This document shows, one piece after another, positions 17,760 to 25,687 of a stretch of DNA of 43,185 nucleotides (position 1 is the stretch's first letter; each line of letters starts with the position of its first letter). Below the pieces are notes generated by a model that saw nothing but the letters and a program-made list of their open reading frames with translations, was not told the origin of the DNA and ran no database searches. Origin of the DNA: Australimonas brisbanensis (lineage in GTDB: Bacteria > Chloroflexota > Dehalococcoidia > Lucifugimonadales > Australimonadaceae); contig JAYQTA010000013.1 of the NCBI GenBank assembly GCA_038147155.1, positions 1 to 43,185 of the forward strand. The letters run 5' to 3'. The position numbers and the translations under genes are program-made.

Positions 17760-18287
17760 ATGGGCGTCGGCACCGTGACGGACGTAACCCTCGACCGGCT
17801 GGGCAACGTGCTGGGCCGGGCGCTGGACGGGCTCACCCGCTCCCAGCTCACCGCCCAGCCCGCAGGGCCCACGGGCAACACCGTGGCCTGGTGCGCCTTC
17901 CACCTGGCGCGAGTGCAGGACAACAACTACGCCCTGTTCGCCGGGATCAAGACGCTGTTCGAGACGGGCTGGAACGAGCGGTTCGGCCTGCCCGCGGACT
18001 TCGGCTCCGGCGGCGGCATGACCATCGAGCAGGTACGCGCCTTCGACCCCGCCGACGCCCCAACGCTGCTGGCCTACTGGCAGGCGGTGCGCGCGGTGAC
18101 CAAGGCCTACCTGCTGCGCCTGGACGATGCGGCCATCGCCGCGCCCCGGCCCGCCAGCCCCACCATGCGCGTGGAGGAGGATATCGCTACGGCCATCGCC
18201 CGCGTCACCTCCGACTGCGGCCAGCACGTGGGCCAGGTGGCCTACCTGCGCGGCCTGCTGGACAAGCATGGCTGGTACGGGGCGTAG
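17760..18287 (+). CDS. DinB-superfamily four-helix protein
   Basis: A 175-residue protein of the DinB / mycothiol-dependent maleylpyruvate isomerase-type fold. A His sits in the first helix pair (VAWCAFHLARVQDNNYA) and another in the last helix motif GQHVGQVAYLRGLLD, where the family binds a metal. The ATG at 17760 has AGGAGG 5 bases upstream. Only two bases separate it from the following Rieske gene, so the two are coupled. Some relatives are thiol-dependent transferases or isomerases in aromatic degradation, a possible role here (weak inference). It is divergent from the enoyl-CoA hydratase gene. Confidence 0.75.
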   Translation: MGVGTVTDVTLDRLGNVLGRALDGLTRSQLTAQPAGPTGNTVAWCAFHLARVQDNNYALFAGIKTLFETGWNERFGLPADFGSGGGMTIEQVRAFDPADAPTLLAYWQAVRAVTKAYLLRLDDAAIAAPRPASPTMRVEEDIATAIARVTSDCGQHVGQVAYLRGLLDKHGWYGA

Positions 18288-18289
18288 CG

Positions 18290-19546
18290 ATGCTGACCAC
18301 AGAACAAAACATGCGCATCACCCACGTGGGCCCCTGTACGCCCATGGGCGAACTGATGCGCCGTTACTGGCACCCCATCGCCCCTGCGGCTGAACTGGAC
18401 GAGCGGCCCACCAAGGCGGTGCGCCTGCTGGGCGAGGACCTGATGCTCTACAAGGACAACTCCGGCACCTACGGCCTCATCGACCGCTACTGCCCCCACC
18501 GGCGCGTGGACATGTCCTACGGCATCCCGGAACAGCACGGCCTGCGCTGCATGTACCACGGTTGGATGTTCGACGAGACCGGCGCGTGCACCGAGCAGCC
18601 CTTCGAGGAGACCGTCCACCCCGACGGGCGCTTCAAGGAGAAGACGGGCATCGCCGGCTACCCCGTGCAGGCCCTGGGTGGGCTGCTGTTCGCGTACATG
18701 GGGCCCGCCCCCGCTCCCCTGCTCCCGGAGTGGGACCTGTTCGTGCGCAAGGACGCGGTGCGCACTATCGGCGTGGCGGAACTGCCCGCCAACTGGCTAC
18801 AGTGCATGGAGAACTCCGCAGACCCCGTCCACACCGAATGGCTCCACGGGGCGTACATGAACTACGTGGTGGCCCAGGCCGGGGGCTGGTCCCACGCCCC
18901 CTCCTACGCCCGCCGTCACCAGCGCATCGGCTTCGACCGCTTCCCCCACGGGCTCATCAAGCGCCGTCTGCTGGAGGGGCAGAGCGAGGACGACGCCGAG
19001 TGGCGCATCGGCCACCCCCTGGTCTTTCCCAACGTCCTGCGGGTGGGCGGCACGGGTATGTACGAGTTCCAGTACCGTGTGCCGGTGGACGACGTGACCA
19101 CGCTGCACATCTGGTACACCTGCCACGTCCCGCGCGTGGGGGAGCGCCAGGCGCCGCAGGACTCGGTGCCTTACCACCGGGTGCCGATCCGCGACGAGGC
19201 CGGGTTCCTCATCGGCGATTTCATCGACGCCCAGGACGTGCTGGCCTGGGTGGGCGCGGGGCCCATCGTGGACCGCTCCCGCGAGGCGCTGGGCGAGTCG
19301 GACCGGGGCGTCATCCTCTACCGGCAGATGCTGGAAGAGGGGATGGCGGCCGTTGAGGCGGGCCGCGAGCCCATGAACGTGTTCCGCGAGCCCGGCTCCA
19401 ACCAGAACATCCCCCTTCCCCAGGAGGAGAACAAGTTCAACACCGGAAGGACCTACTCGGACGTGGTGTTCAACGCCACGCACGTCCGCTACAGCCCCAT
19501 CCTGAACGACCTCAAGCGCCTCTTCGGTGTCCCCACGGGCGCGTAG
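18290..19546 (+). CDS. Rieske non-haem iron oxygenase, alpha subunit (copy 1)
   Basis: A 418-residue oxygenase of the phthalate 4,5-dioxygenase (OphA2/Pht3) type, which forms homo-oligomers and needs a separate reductase. The Rieske centre ligands are C68, H70, C87 and H90 (CxH-x16-CxxH). The mononuclear iron site is D178-x2-H181-x4-H186 in DPVHTEWLHG. The ATG at 18290 follows the DinB stop directly; it has only a weak ribosome site, so coupling is likely. It is 61 bases upstream of a second Rieske gene. The first 150 residues are almost identical to that neighbour, while the catalytic domain is much less alike. The substrate is unknown, probably an aromatic or other cyclic acid. Confidence 0.92.
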   Translation: MLTTEQNMRITHVGPCTPMGELMRRYWHPIAPAAELDERPTKAVRLLGEDLMLYKDNSGTYGLIDRYCPHRRVDMSYGIPEQHGLRCMYHGWMFDETGACTEQPFEETVHPDGRFKEKTGIAGYPVQALGGLLFAYMGPAPAPLLPEWDLFVRKDAVRTIGVAELPANWLQCMENSADPVHTEWLHGAYMNYVVAQAGGWSHAPSYARRHQRIGFDRFPHGLIKRRLLEGQSEDDAEWRIGHPLVFPNVLRVGGTGMYEFQYRVPVDDVTTLHIWYTCHVPRVGERQAPQDSVPYHRVPIRDEAGFLIGDFIDAQDVLAWVGAGPIVDRSREALGESDRGVILYRQMLEEGMAAVEAGREPMNVFREPGSNQNIPLPQEENKFNTGRTYSDVVFNATHVRYSPILNDLKRLFGVPTGA

Positions 19547-19607
19547 GCGGGGCGCTGGTAGAATGCACGGGCCGGGGCACCCGGCCAGCCACCAAGGAGC
19601 GAGACCC

Positions 19608-20891
19608 ATGCTGACCGTCGAACAGAACCAAAAGTTGACCCAGGTCGGCCCCGGCACCCCGGGCGGTGCGCTGATGCGCCGCTACTGGCACCCCATCGCC
19701 GCGGTGGGCGAGCTGGACGCACGCCCCACCAAGGCCGTGCGCCTGCTGGGTGAGGACCTGGTCCTCTACAAGGACAACTCGGGCACTTACGGCCTGCTGG
19801 ACCGCTACTGCCCCCACCGGCGCGTGGACCTCTCCTACGGCATCCCCGAGGAGCACGGCCTGCGCTGCATGTACCACGGCTGGATGTTCGACGAGACCGG
19901 CGCCTGCACCGAGCAGCCCTTCGAGGAGACCGTCCACCCCGACGGGCGCTTCAAGGAGAAGACCGGCATCGCCGGTTACCCCGTGCAGGCCCTCGGCGGG
20001 CTTCTGTTCGCCTACATGGGCCCGCAGCCCGCGCCCCTGCTTCCGCGCTGGGACATCCTGGTGGAGACGGAGAACGTGCTGCGCGAAGTGTTCCTCACCG
20101 AACTACCGGTGAACTGGCTCCAGTGCCAGGAGAACTCGGTGGACCCGGTGCACCTGGAGTGGCTGCACGGGGTGTACGGGGCCTACGCCGCGCGCCTGCG
20201 CGGCTACCGCGACGCCGTGGCCGAGTCGCTGGCGGGCTTCGAGCGCCACAAGGAGATCGGCTTCGACCGGTTCGAGCGCGGCATCATCAAGCGCCGCGCC
20301 TACGGCAACACCTCCAAGGACAGCCCCAAGTGGGCGGTGGGCCACCCGCTGCTCTTTCCCAACATCCTCCAGCAGGGCGGCGGCGGGCGCTTCTTCCTCC
20401 AGTTCCGCGTGCCGGTGGACGACGACCACACCCTGCACATCGAACTCACCTCCTATTGGCTGCCCACCGACGTGCAGGCGCCCACCCAGGACGACCACGA
20501 CGTGCCCTGGCAGTACCTGACCCTGCGTCACCCCGACGGCGAGCTGCGCGCCGACGACACCATCTCCCAGGACCACATCGTGTGGATCCTGCAGGGCTCC
20601 GTCATGGACCGCTCCGCCGAGAAGCTGGGCGAGTCGGACCGCGGACTGATCCTCTTCCGGCAGATGCTGGACGAGCAGATCGATGCGGTGGCGGACGGCA
20701 AGGAGCCCCTGAACACCTTCCGCGACGCGGCGAAGAACCAGAAGCTGCACAACGAGCAAGAGGGATGGGGCCGCCTGGGCACCAATTCCGACATGGACGA
20801 GGTGTGCCGCTACGGCTCCCAGCTGCGTGGGGTCATCGGTGGCCTGCTCTCCAAGACCGCGGTGGCGGCCTCCCAGAAGAACACCGCCTAA
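19608..20891 (+). CDS. Rieske non-haem iron oxygenase, alpha subunit (copy 2)
   Basis: A 427-residue paralogue of the preceding gene. Rieske ligands are C68, H70, C87, H90; the iron site is D179-x2-H182-x4-H187 in DPVHLEWLHG. The ATG at 19608 has AAGGAG 9 bases upstream. It carries a catalytic-domain insertion relative to copy 1 (around 190-215, RLRGYRDAVAESLAGFERHK). The following 1.2 kb is a nearly identical but indel-ridden copy of this gene. It was most likely expressed with copy 1 and the DinB gene. No ferredoxin or reductase gene is nearby. Confidence 0.92.
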   Translation: MLTVEQNQKLTQVGPGTPGGALMRRYWHPIAAVGELDARPTKAVRLLGEDLVLYKDNSGTYGLLDRYCPHRRVDLSYGIPEEHGLRCMYHGWMFDETGACTEQPFEETVHPDGRFKEKTGIAGYPVQALGGLLFAYMGPQPAPLLPRWDILVETENVLREVFLTELPVNWLQCQENSVDPVHLEWLHGVYGAYAARLRGYRDAVAESLAGFERHKEIGFDRFERGIIKRRAYGNTSKDSPKWAVGHPLLFPNILQQGGGGRFFLQFRVPVDDDHTLHIELTSYWLPTDVQAPTQDDHDVPWQYLTLRHPDGELRADDTISQDHIVWILQGSVMDRSAEKLGESDRGLILFRQMLDEQIDAVADGKEPLNTFRDAAKNQKLHNEQEGWGRLGTNSDMDEVCRYGSQLRGVIGGLLSKTAVAASQKNTA

Positions 20892-20909
20892 CCCCCTGCC
20901 CCGATTGCA

Positions 20910-22117
20910 TTCAAGGACGAGACCCATGCTGACCGTCGAACAGAACCAAAAGTTGACCCAGGTCGGCCCCGGCACTCCCGGGCGGTGCGCTGATGCGCCG
21001 CTACTGGCACTTATCGCCGCGGTGGGCGAGCTGGACGCACGCCCCACCAAGGCCGTGCGCCTGCTGGGTGAGGACCTGGTCCTCTACAAGGACAACTCGC
21101 ACTTACGGCCTGTTTACCGCCATTGCCCCCACCGGCGCGTGGACCTCTCCTACGGCATCCCCGAGGAGCACAACGCGCTGCATGTACCACGGCTGGATGT
21201 TCGACGAGACCGGCGCCTGCACCGAGCAGCCCCTTCGAGGGAGACCGTCCACCCCGACGGGCGCTTTACATGGAGAAGACCGGCATCGCCGGTTACCCTG
21301 TGCAGGCCCCCGGCGGGCCCCTGTTCGCCTACATGGGGCCCGCAGCCCGCGCCCTGCTTCCGCGCTGGGACATCCCAGGAGACGGAGAACGTGCTGCGCG
21401 AAGTGTTCCTCACCGAACTACCGGTGAACTGGCTCCAGTGCCAGGAGAATCGGTGACCTGGTGCACCGGAGTGGCTGGTATCGGGCGGCCGCTTACGCCG
21501 CGCCTGCGCGGTTACCGCGACGCCGTGGCCGAGTCGCTGGCGGGCTTCGAGCGCCACAAGGGAGATCGGCCGACCGGTTCGAGCGCGGCATCATCAAGCG
21601 CCGTACTACGGCAATACATCTGCTGACAGCCCCAAGTGGGCGGTGGGCCACCCGCCGCCTTTTCCTAACATCCTCCAGCAGGGCGGCGGCGGGCGCTTCT
21701 TCCTCCAGTTCCGCGTGCCGGTGGACGACGACCACACCCTGCACATCGAACTCACCTCCCATTACGCCCACCGACGTGCAGGCGCCCACCAGGATGCATC
21801 TACGACGTGCCCTGGCAGTACCTTCCGACCCTGCGTCACCCTGACGGCGAGCTGCGCGCCGACGACACCATCTCCCAGACCACATCGTGCGGAACTGCAG
21901 GGCTCCGTCGCGGACCGCTCCGCCGAGAAGCTGGGCGAGTCGGATCGCGGACTGCATCCTCTTCCGGCAGATGCTGGACGAGCAGATCGATGCGGTGGCG
22001 GACGGCAAGGAGCCCCTGGAACACCTTCGCGACGCGGCGAAGAACCAGAAGCTGCACAACGAGCAAGAGGGATGGGGCCGCCTGGCACCAATTCCGACAT
22101 GGACGAGGTGTGCCGCT
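20910..22117 (+). pseudogene. broken near-duplicate of the Rieske gene at 19608
   Basis: From about 15 bases before its start codon (ATG at 20925) to 22117 this region follows 19595-20811 almost base for base, but with many single-base insertions, deletions and clustered substitutions that shift the frame repeatedly. Its net length is about 11 bases shorter. It loses similarity about 80 bases before the end of the gene, exactly where a C-rich tract begins. Errors cluster at runs of one base and include CC-to-TT changes. It cannot encode an oxygenase as written. A low-quality read wrongly assembled as a tandem copy explains it at least as well as a real recent pseudogene. Confidence 0.8.
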
Positions 22118-22126
22118 GGCTTTGCG

Positions 22127-22253
22127 CCCCCCCCCCCCCCCGGCGGCGCCCGCCCCACCCCGCGGCCGGCCCCCGCCCCGGGGCACACCCCCCCCCCCCC
22201 CCCCCCCCCCCGTCCCCCCGGCGCGGGGCCCCCCCGCGGGGCCCCCCCCCCCC
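22127..22253. other. C/G-only low-complexity tract, probable sequencing artefact
   Basis: The tract is built almost wholly of C and G, with C-runs of 15 (22127-22141), 24 (22188-22211) and 12 (22242-22253) bases. On the other strand it looks like poly-G calls from loss of signal. It joins the broken Rieske copy to the next good gene. No gene or regulatory site is supported here. Confidence 0.75.
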
Positions 22254-22291
22254 GTTCCGTTTCCCCACAATCACACGGCGGAGGTGCGCGC

Positions 22292-23518
22292 ATGGCGTCC
22301 GATGGCAAGTTCCGAGTGGGTATCGTCGGCCTGGGGGCCGGCACTATGAACATGATCCCTGAGCTGGCGGCTAACCCCAACGTCCGCATCACCGCTGCGG
22401 CCGACCCCCGCAAGCCCGCGCGCGAGCGGTTCGCCAAGGAGTTCGGCGGCCAGGTGTTCGACGACGCCGTCGGCGTGTGCGCCAGCCCCGACGTGGACAT
22501 CGTCTACGTCATGAGCCCCGATGAACTACACGCCGAGCACGCCGTGATGGCTGCGCAGGGCGGCAAGCAGATCCTGGCGGACAAGCCCATGGGCATCACC
22601 CTGGAGGAGTGCGACCAGGTCATCGCCGCCACCGAGAAGGCGGGCGTGCGCATCATCGTGGGCCACTCCCAGAGCCTGGACCTGCCAATCCTGAAGATGG
22701 CGGAGATCGCCGCCTCCGGCCAGTTGGGCAAGCCCATGATGACCCACACCATGTTCTACTCCGACTGGATCTACCGCCCGCGCGTGCGCGAGGAGCTGAT
22801 GCAGGAGCGCGGCGGGAGCATCGTGCGCCGCCAGGGGCCCATCCAGGTGGACATCCTGCGCATGACCGGCGGCGGGCTGGTGCGCTCGGTGAAGGCCATG
22901 ACCCGCGTCGCCGACCCGGATCGGCCCATCGACGGTGCCTACACGGCCATGCTGGAGTTCGAGGACGGCCACGTGGGCGTGATGACCTACAACGGCTACG
23001 GCTACTTCGACTCGTCCGTCCTCACCTACGGCTACACCCTCCAGGGCTTCCCCTACGAACCCGGCCTGCACCCCTCCTCCCACAGGCGCATCAAGGAGCT
23101 GGGCGGCATCGAGGCGGAGGAGGAGTTTAAGGAGGCCACTCGCTACGGCGGGCGGCTCAACCGCTCCGCCGAGCAGAAGGTGAGCCCGGACCGCCGGCAC
23201 GCCTTCTTCGGCTTCACGCTCGTCTCCTGCGAGCGCGGCGACATCCGCCAGACGCCCACGGGCCTGGCGCTCTACACCGCCGATGGCGAGCAGCCCGTGG
23301 AACTGCCCGCGGGCCCCGGCTACAACCACCGCTATGGGGCGGTGGAGGTGGGTGAGATGTGCGCGGCGATGCGGGAGGACCGCCCGGTGCGCGTGCACGA
23401 CGGGCGCTGGGGCAAGGCCACCCTGGAGGTGGTGCTGGGCATCCTGGAGTCGGCCCGGACCCGCAAGGAGGTGCAGATGCACCACCAGGTCGCCTACAAG
23501 GGCGTGGGGGTCTCCTAG
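22292..23518 (+). CDS. Gfo/Idh/MocA oxidoreductase, Pht4-like dihydrodiol dehydrogenase
   Basis: A 408-residue NAD(P)-dependent dehydrogenase. The N-terminal Rossmann domain has GIVGLGAG (10-17) and ADKPM (96-100), the family EKP motif with Asp in place of Glu. The C-terminal half, with SCERGDIRQTPTGLALY and HDGRWGKATLEVVLGILESA, resembles phthalate 4,5-cis-dihydrodiol dehydrogenase (Pht4). That enzyme rearomatises the product of a Rieske dioxygenase, which fits the oxygenase genes on both sides. The ATG at 22292 follows GGAGG by 7 bases. A paralogue lies at 33976. It is followed by a terminator; sequence upstream is unreliable, so its promoter cannot be judged. Confidence 0.87.
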   Translation: MASDGKFRVGIVGLGAGTMNMIPELAANPNVRITAAADPRKPARERFAKEFGGQVFDDAVGVCASPDVDIVYVMSPDELHAEHAVMAAQGGKQILADKPMGITLEECDQVIAATEKAGVRIIVGHSQSLDLPILKMAEIAASGQLGKPMMTHTMFYSDWIYRPRVREELMQERGGSIVRRQGPIQVDILRMTGGGLVRSVKAMTRVADPDRPIDGAYTAMLEFEDGHVGVMTYNGYGYFDSSVLTYGYTLQGFPYEPGLHPSSHRRIKELGGIEAEEEFKEATRYGGRLNRSAEQKVSPDRRHAFFGFTLVSCERGDIRQTPTGLALYTADGEQPVELPAGPGYNHRYGAVEVGEMCAAMREDRPVRVHDGRWGKATLEVVLGILESARTRKEVQMHHQVAYKGVGVS

Positions 23519-23551
23519 AGGCGCAGGTCGCAAGAATAGAGAGAAAGCATA

Positions 23552-23579
23552 AGGGGCCGGGGTGAACACCCCGGCCCCT
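23552..23579. terminator. intrinsic terminator between convergent genes
   Basis: A perfect 12-bp stem with a GAAC loop lies between the convergent dehydrogenase and Rieske genes. The better T-rich tail is on the minus strand (TATGCTTTCTC), so it chiefly terminates the Rieske gene at 23605 but can serve both. Confidence 0.85.
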
Positions 23580-23604
23580 CTGTTCGGTCGCCTTCGCGCT
23601 CCCG

Positions 23605-24909
23605 CTACTTGAGCGAGCGGAGCAGGTCGATGTCCTTGTCGTTGACCGTGGCATCCTTGAAGGGGCCGCCCGTGCCCGGGTAGCCGGGGAAGTGGGCGTT
23701 CTCCGTGGGCAGCCAGATGATGTCCTTTTCCTCGCGGTGGACGTTCACGGGGTCGCCGCCGTCGGCGACGATGCGCATCTGCTCCTCCAGCATGTTGCGG
23801 AACAGGATGATGCCCACGTCCGTCACGCCCAGCATCTCGGTGGTGCGGTCGGTGATGGGGCCCTGGGCGATCCAGGCCAGCTGGTCCTGCCCCACCACGT
23901 AGTCGTCCTTGATGCGCTTGGTGCCGGGGAAGTAGGCCGGGCGCTCCTCGAAGGGGATGTTGCGCAGGTCCTGCTTGGGCAGCGTGACGCCCTCCTCGGG
24001 CACCAGCACCGTGTAGGCGATGTGTAGCGTGTGGGTGTCGTCCACGGGCACGCGGCACTGGAACTCGAACCAGTTCTCCTGGCCCACGCGCAGGATGTTG
24101 GGGAAGAGGATGGGGTGGCCGATGCGCCACCACTCCGAGTCCTCCTGCTCACCCTCGATGAGCCGGCGCTTGATGATGCCGTACTCGAACTTGTCGAAGC
24201 CAATCTTCAGGTGGTCCGCGCCACGGGAGGCGGAGACCCGGTCGAACTCCTCGATGGTGATGGAGTCCTGGGTCATCTGGTCCAGGTGCCCCACCTCGGA
24301 CGCCTTGCCGCCGGAGCGCATGGCCCCCCGGCTGGCGCGCCACATGCCGTAGTAGCGGTGGAGCCACTGGAAGTGGACCGGGTCCAGGGAGTTCTCGTGG
24401 CATTGGAGCCAGTTGCACGGGAGCATCACTGAGTAGATGGAGCGCTCCACGTTGTCCCACATGAACAGGTCCCACTTGGGCAGCACCGGGGTGGGCTGCG
24501 GGCCCAGGTAGGCGAAGATGAGGCCCGAAATCTCCTGCACCGGGTAGGCCAGCATCTTCACCTTGTCCTTGAAGCGCGAGCCCTCGGGCTCCGAGGGCTG
24601 GTCCACGCACTCGCCCTTCTCGTTGAAGAGCCAGCCGTGGTAGCAGCAGCGCAGCCCGTCCTTCTCCGGGATGCCGTAGGCCATGGACGCCTTGCGGTGC
24701 GGGCAGCCGGGCTCGATGAGCCCCAGAGTGCCGGAGGCGTCGCGGTAGAGGATCAGGTCCTCCCCCAGCAGGCGCACCTCCTTGGTTGGGTTCTCATCGT
24801 TCACCTCGGAGCTGGCGGCGAGGGGCTGCCAGTAGCGGCGCATCAACTCGCCCATGGGCGTGCCGGGCCCCACCTGCGTCAGCCGGTCGTTCTGTGCCTT
24901 GGTCAGCAT
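23605..24909 (-). CDS. Rieske non-haem iron oxygenase, alpha subunit (copy 3)
   Basis: A 434-residue oxygenase of the same family. Rieske ligands are C69, H71, C88, H91; iron ligands are D176, H179 and H184 in DPVHFQWLHR. It differs from copies 1 and 2 through most of its length and has a longer insertion after the iron site (about 190-230). The ATG at 24909 has AGGAGG 10 bases upstream. It is transcribed alone, divergent from the nitroreductase gene with 159 bases between starts. The role is probably ring or side-chain hydroxylation of an unknown substrate, with a reductase from elsewhere. Confidence 0.92.
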   Translation of the reverse strand: MLTKAQNDRLTQVGPGTPMGELMRRYWQPLAASSEVNDENPTKEVRLLGEDLILYRDASGTLGLIEPGCPHRKASMAYGIPEKDGLRCCYHGWLFNEKGECVDQPSEPEGSRFKDKVKMLAYPVQEISGLIFAYLGPQPTPVLPKWDLFMWDNVERSIYSVMLPCNWLQCHENSLDPVHFQWLHRYYGMWRASRGAMRSGGKASEVGHLDQMTQDSITIEEFDRVSASRGADHLKIGFDKFEYGIIKRRLIEGEQEDSEWWRIGHPILFPNILRVGQENWFEFQCRVPVDDTHTLHIAYTVLVPEEGVTLPKQDLRNIPFEERPAYFPGTKRIKDDYVVGQDQLAWIAQGPITDRTTEMLGVTDVGIILFRNMLEEQMRIVADGGDPVNVHREEKDIIWLPTENAHFPGYPGTGGPFKDATVNDKDIDLLRSLK

Positions 24910-25068
24910 CTGTCGAAAGCCTCCTGGCTCGGTTCCACGTTCAGTGCCCGGCGGGCCGGGCGGCCCGCCCAGTCTACTCCGCGCGCGAGGGCGATGGAAC
25001 CGGCGTTGCCGCCAGCGCCCCGTGCGGGCACAATGCGCCCGTCACCCCCACCGGGGCAGGAGGCCGCC

Positions 25069-25677
25069 ATGAGCGAGGAGATCGGGCTGTTCGAGGCGAT
25101 GTATTCCCAGCGCGCACTGCGCTACCTGAAGCCGGACCCGGTGCCCGACGAGCTCATCGAGAAGGTCATCGACGCGGGCGTCCATGCCCCCAACGGCGGC
25201 AACGAGCAGAAGTGGGCCTTCGTGGTCATCAAGGACAAGGCCGTCATGGCGAAGATGGCCCCGCTCTACGCGGGGACGGCGCGCCCCAACTCCCACGCGG
25301 CGGCCACCACGGCCTCCGCCCAGCGCTCCGCCGCATCGGCGGACTACCTCTCCCAGCACATCGCCGAGGTGCCGGTGTGGATCCTGGCCTGCACCCAGAC
25401 GCCCGGCACCGACCTGCACATGGGCGCGTCCATCTACCCGGCGGTGCAGAACATGCTGCTGGCGGCCCGCGCCCTGGGGCTGGGCAGCGTGCTCACCACA
25501 CGCGTGCGGCGCGGCTACGAGGCGCAGATGCGCGAGTGGATAGGCCTACCGGAGGGGTGGGCCACGGCGGCGATGATCCCGCTGGGCTGGCCGCAGGACG
25601 GCCACCGGTACGGGCCGACCACGCGCCGCCCGGCCAGCGAGGTCACCCACTGGGACCGCTGGGGCGCGCAGCGCTAG
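25069..25677 (+). CDS. nitroreductase-family FMN protein
   Basis: A 202-residue flavoprotein with the N-terminal RALRYLKPDPVPDELIEKVI segment (an FMN-phosphate-binding region), then HAPNGGNEQKWAFVVI and the central helix AVQNMLLAARALGLGSVL. It probably forms a dimer and reduces nitro groups, quinones or flavins with NAD(P)H. The ATG at 25069 has AGGAGG 5 bases upstream. It stands alone, convergent with the molybdenum hydroxylase operon (10 bases between stops). Supplying reduced flavin to the luciferase-like monooxygenases is possible but unproven. Confidence 0.9.
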   Translation: MSEEIGLFEAMYSQRALRYLKPDPVPDELIEKVIDAGVHAPNGGNEQKWAFVVIKDKAVMAKMAPLYAGTARPNSHAAATTASAQRSAASADYLSQHIAEVPVWILACTQTPGTDLHMGASIYPAVQNMLLAARALGLGSVLTTRVRRGYEAQMREWIGLPEGWATAAMIPLGWPQDGHRYGPTTRRPASEVTHWDRWGAQR

Positions 25678-25687
25678 CCGCGGGGCG

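Noticed and set aside
19559..19564. TAGAAT as a -10 box for the second Rieske gene
   Set aside because: No acceptable -35 sequence lies 15-19 bases upstream, and the gene is only 61 bases from the preceding one on the same strand.
22127..22253. A genuine G-quadruplex regulatory element
   Set aside because: It adjoins a probable assembly fault and resembles the poly-G/poly-C window end, so an artefact is more likely.
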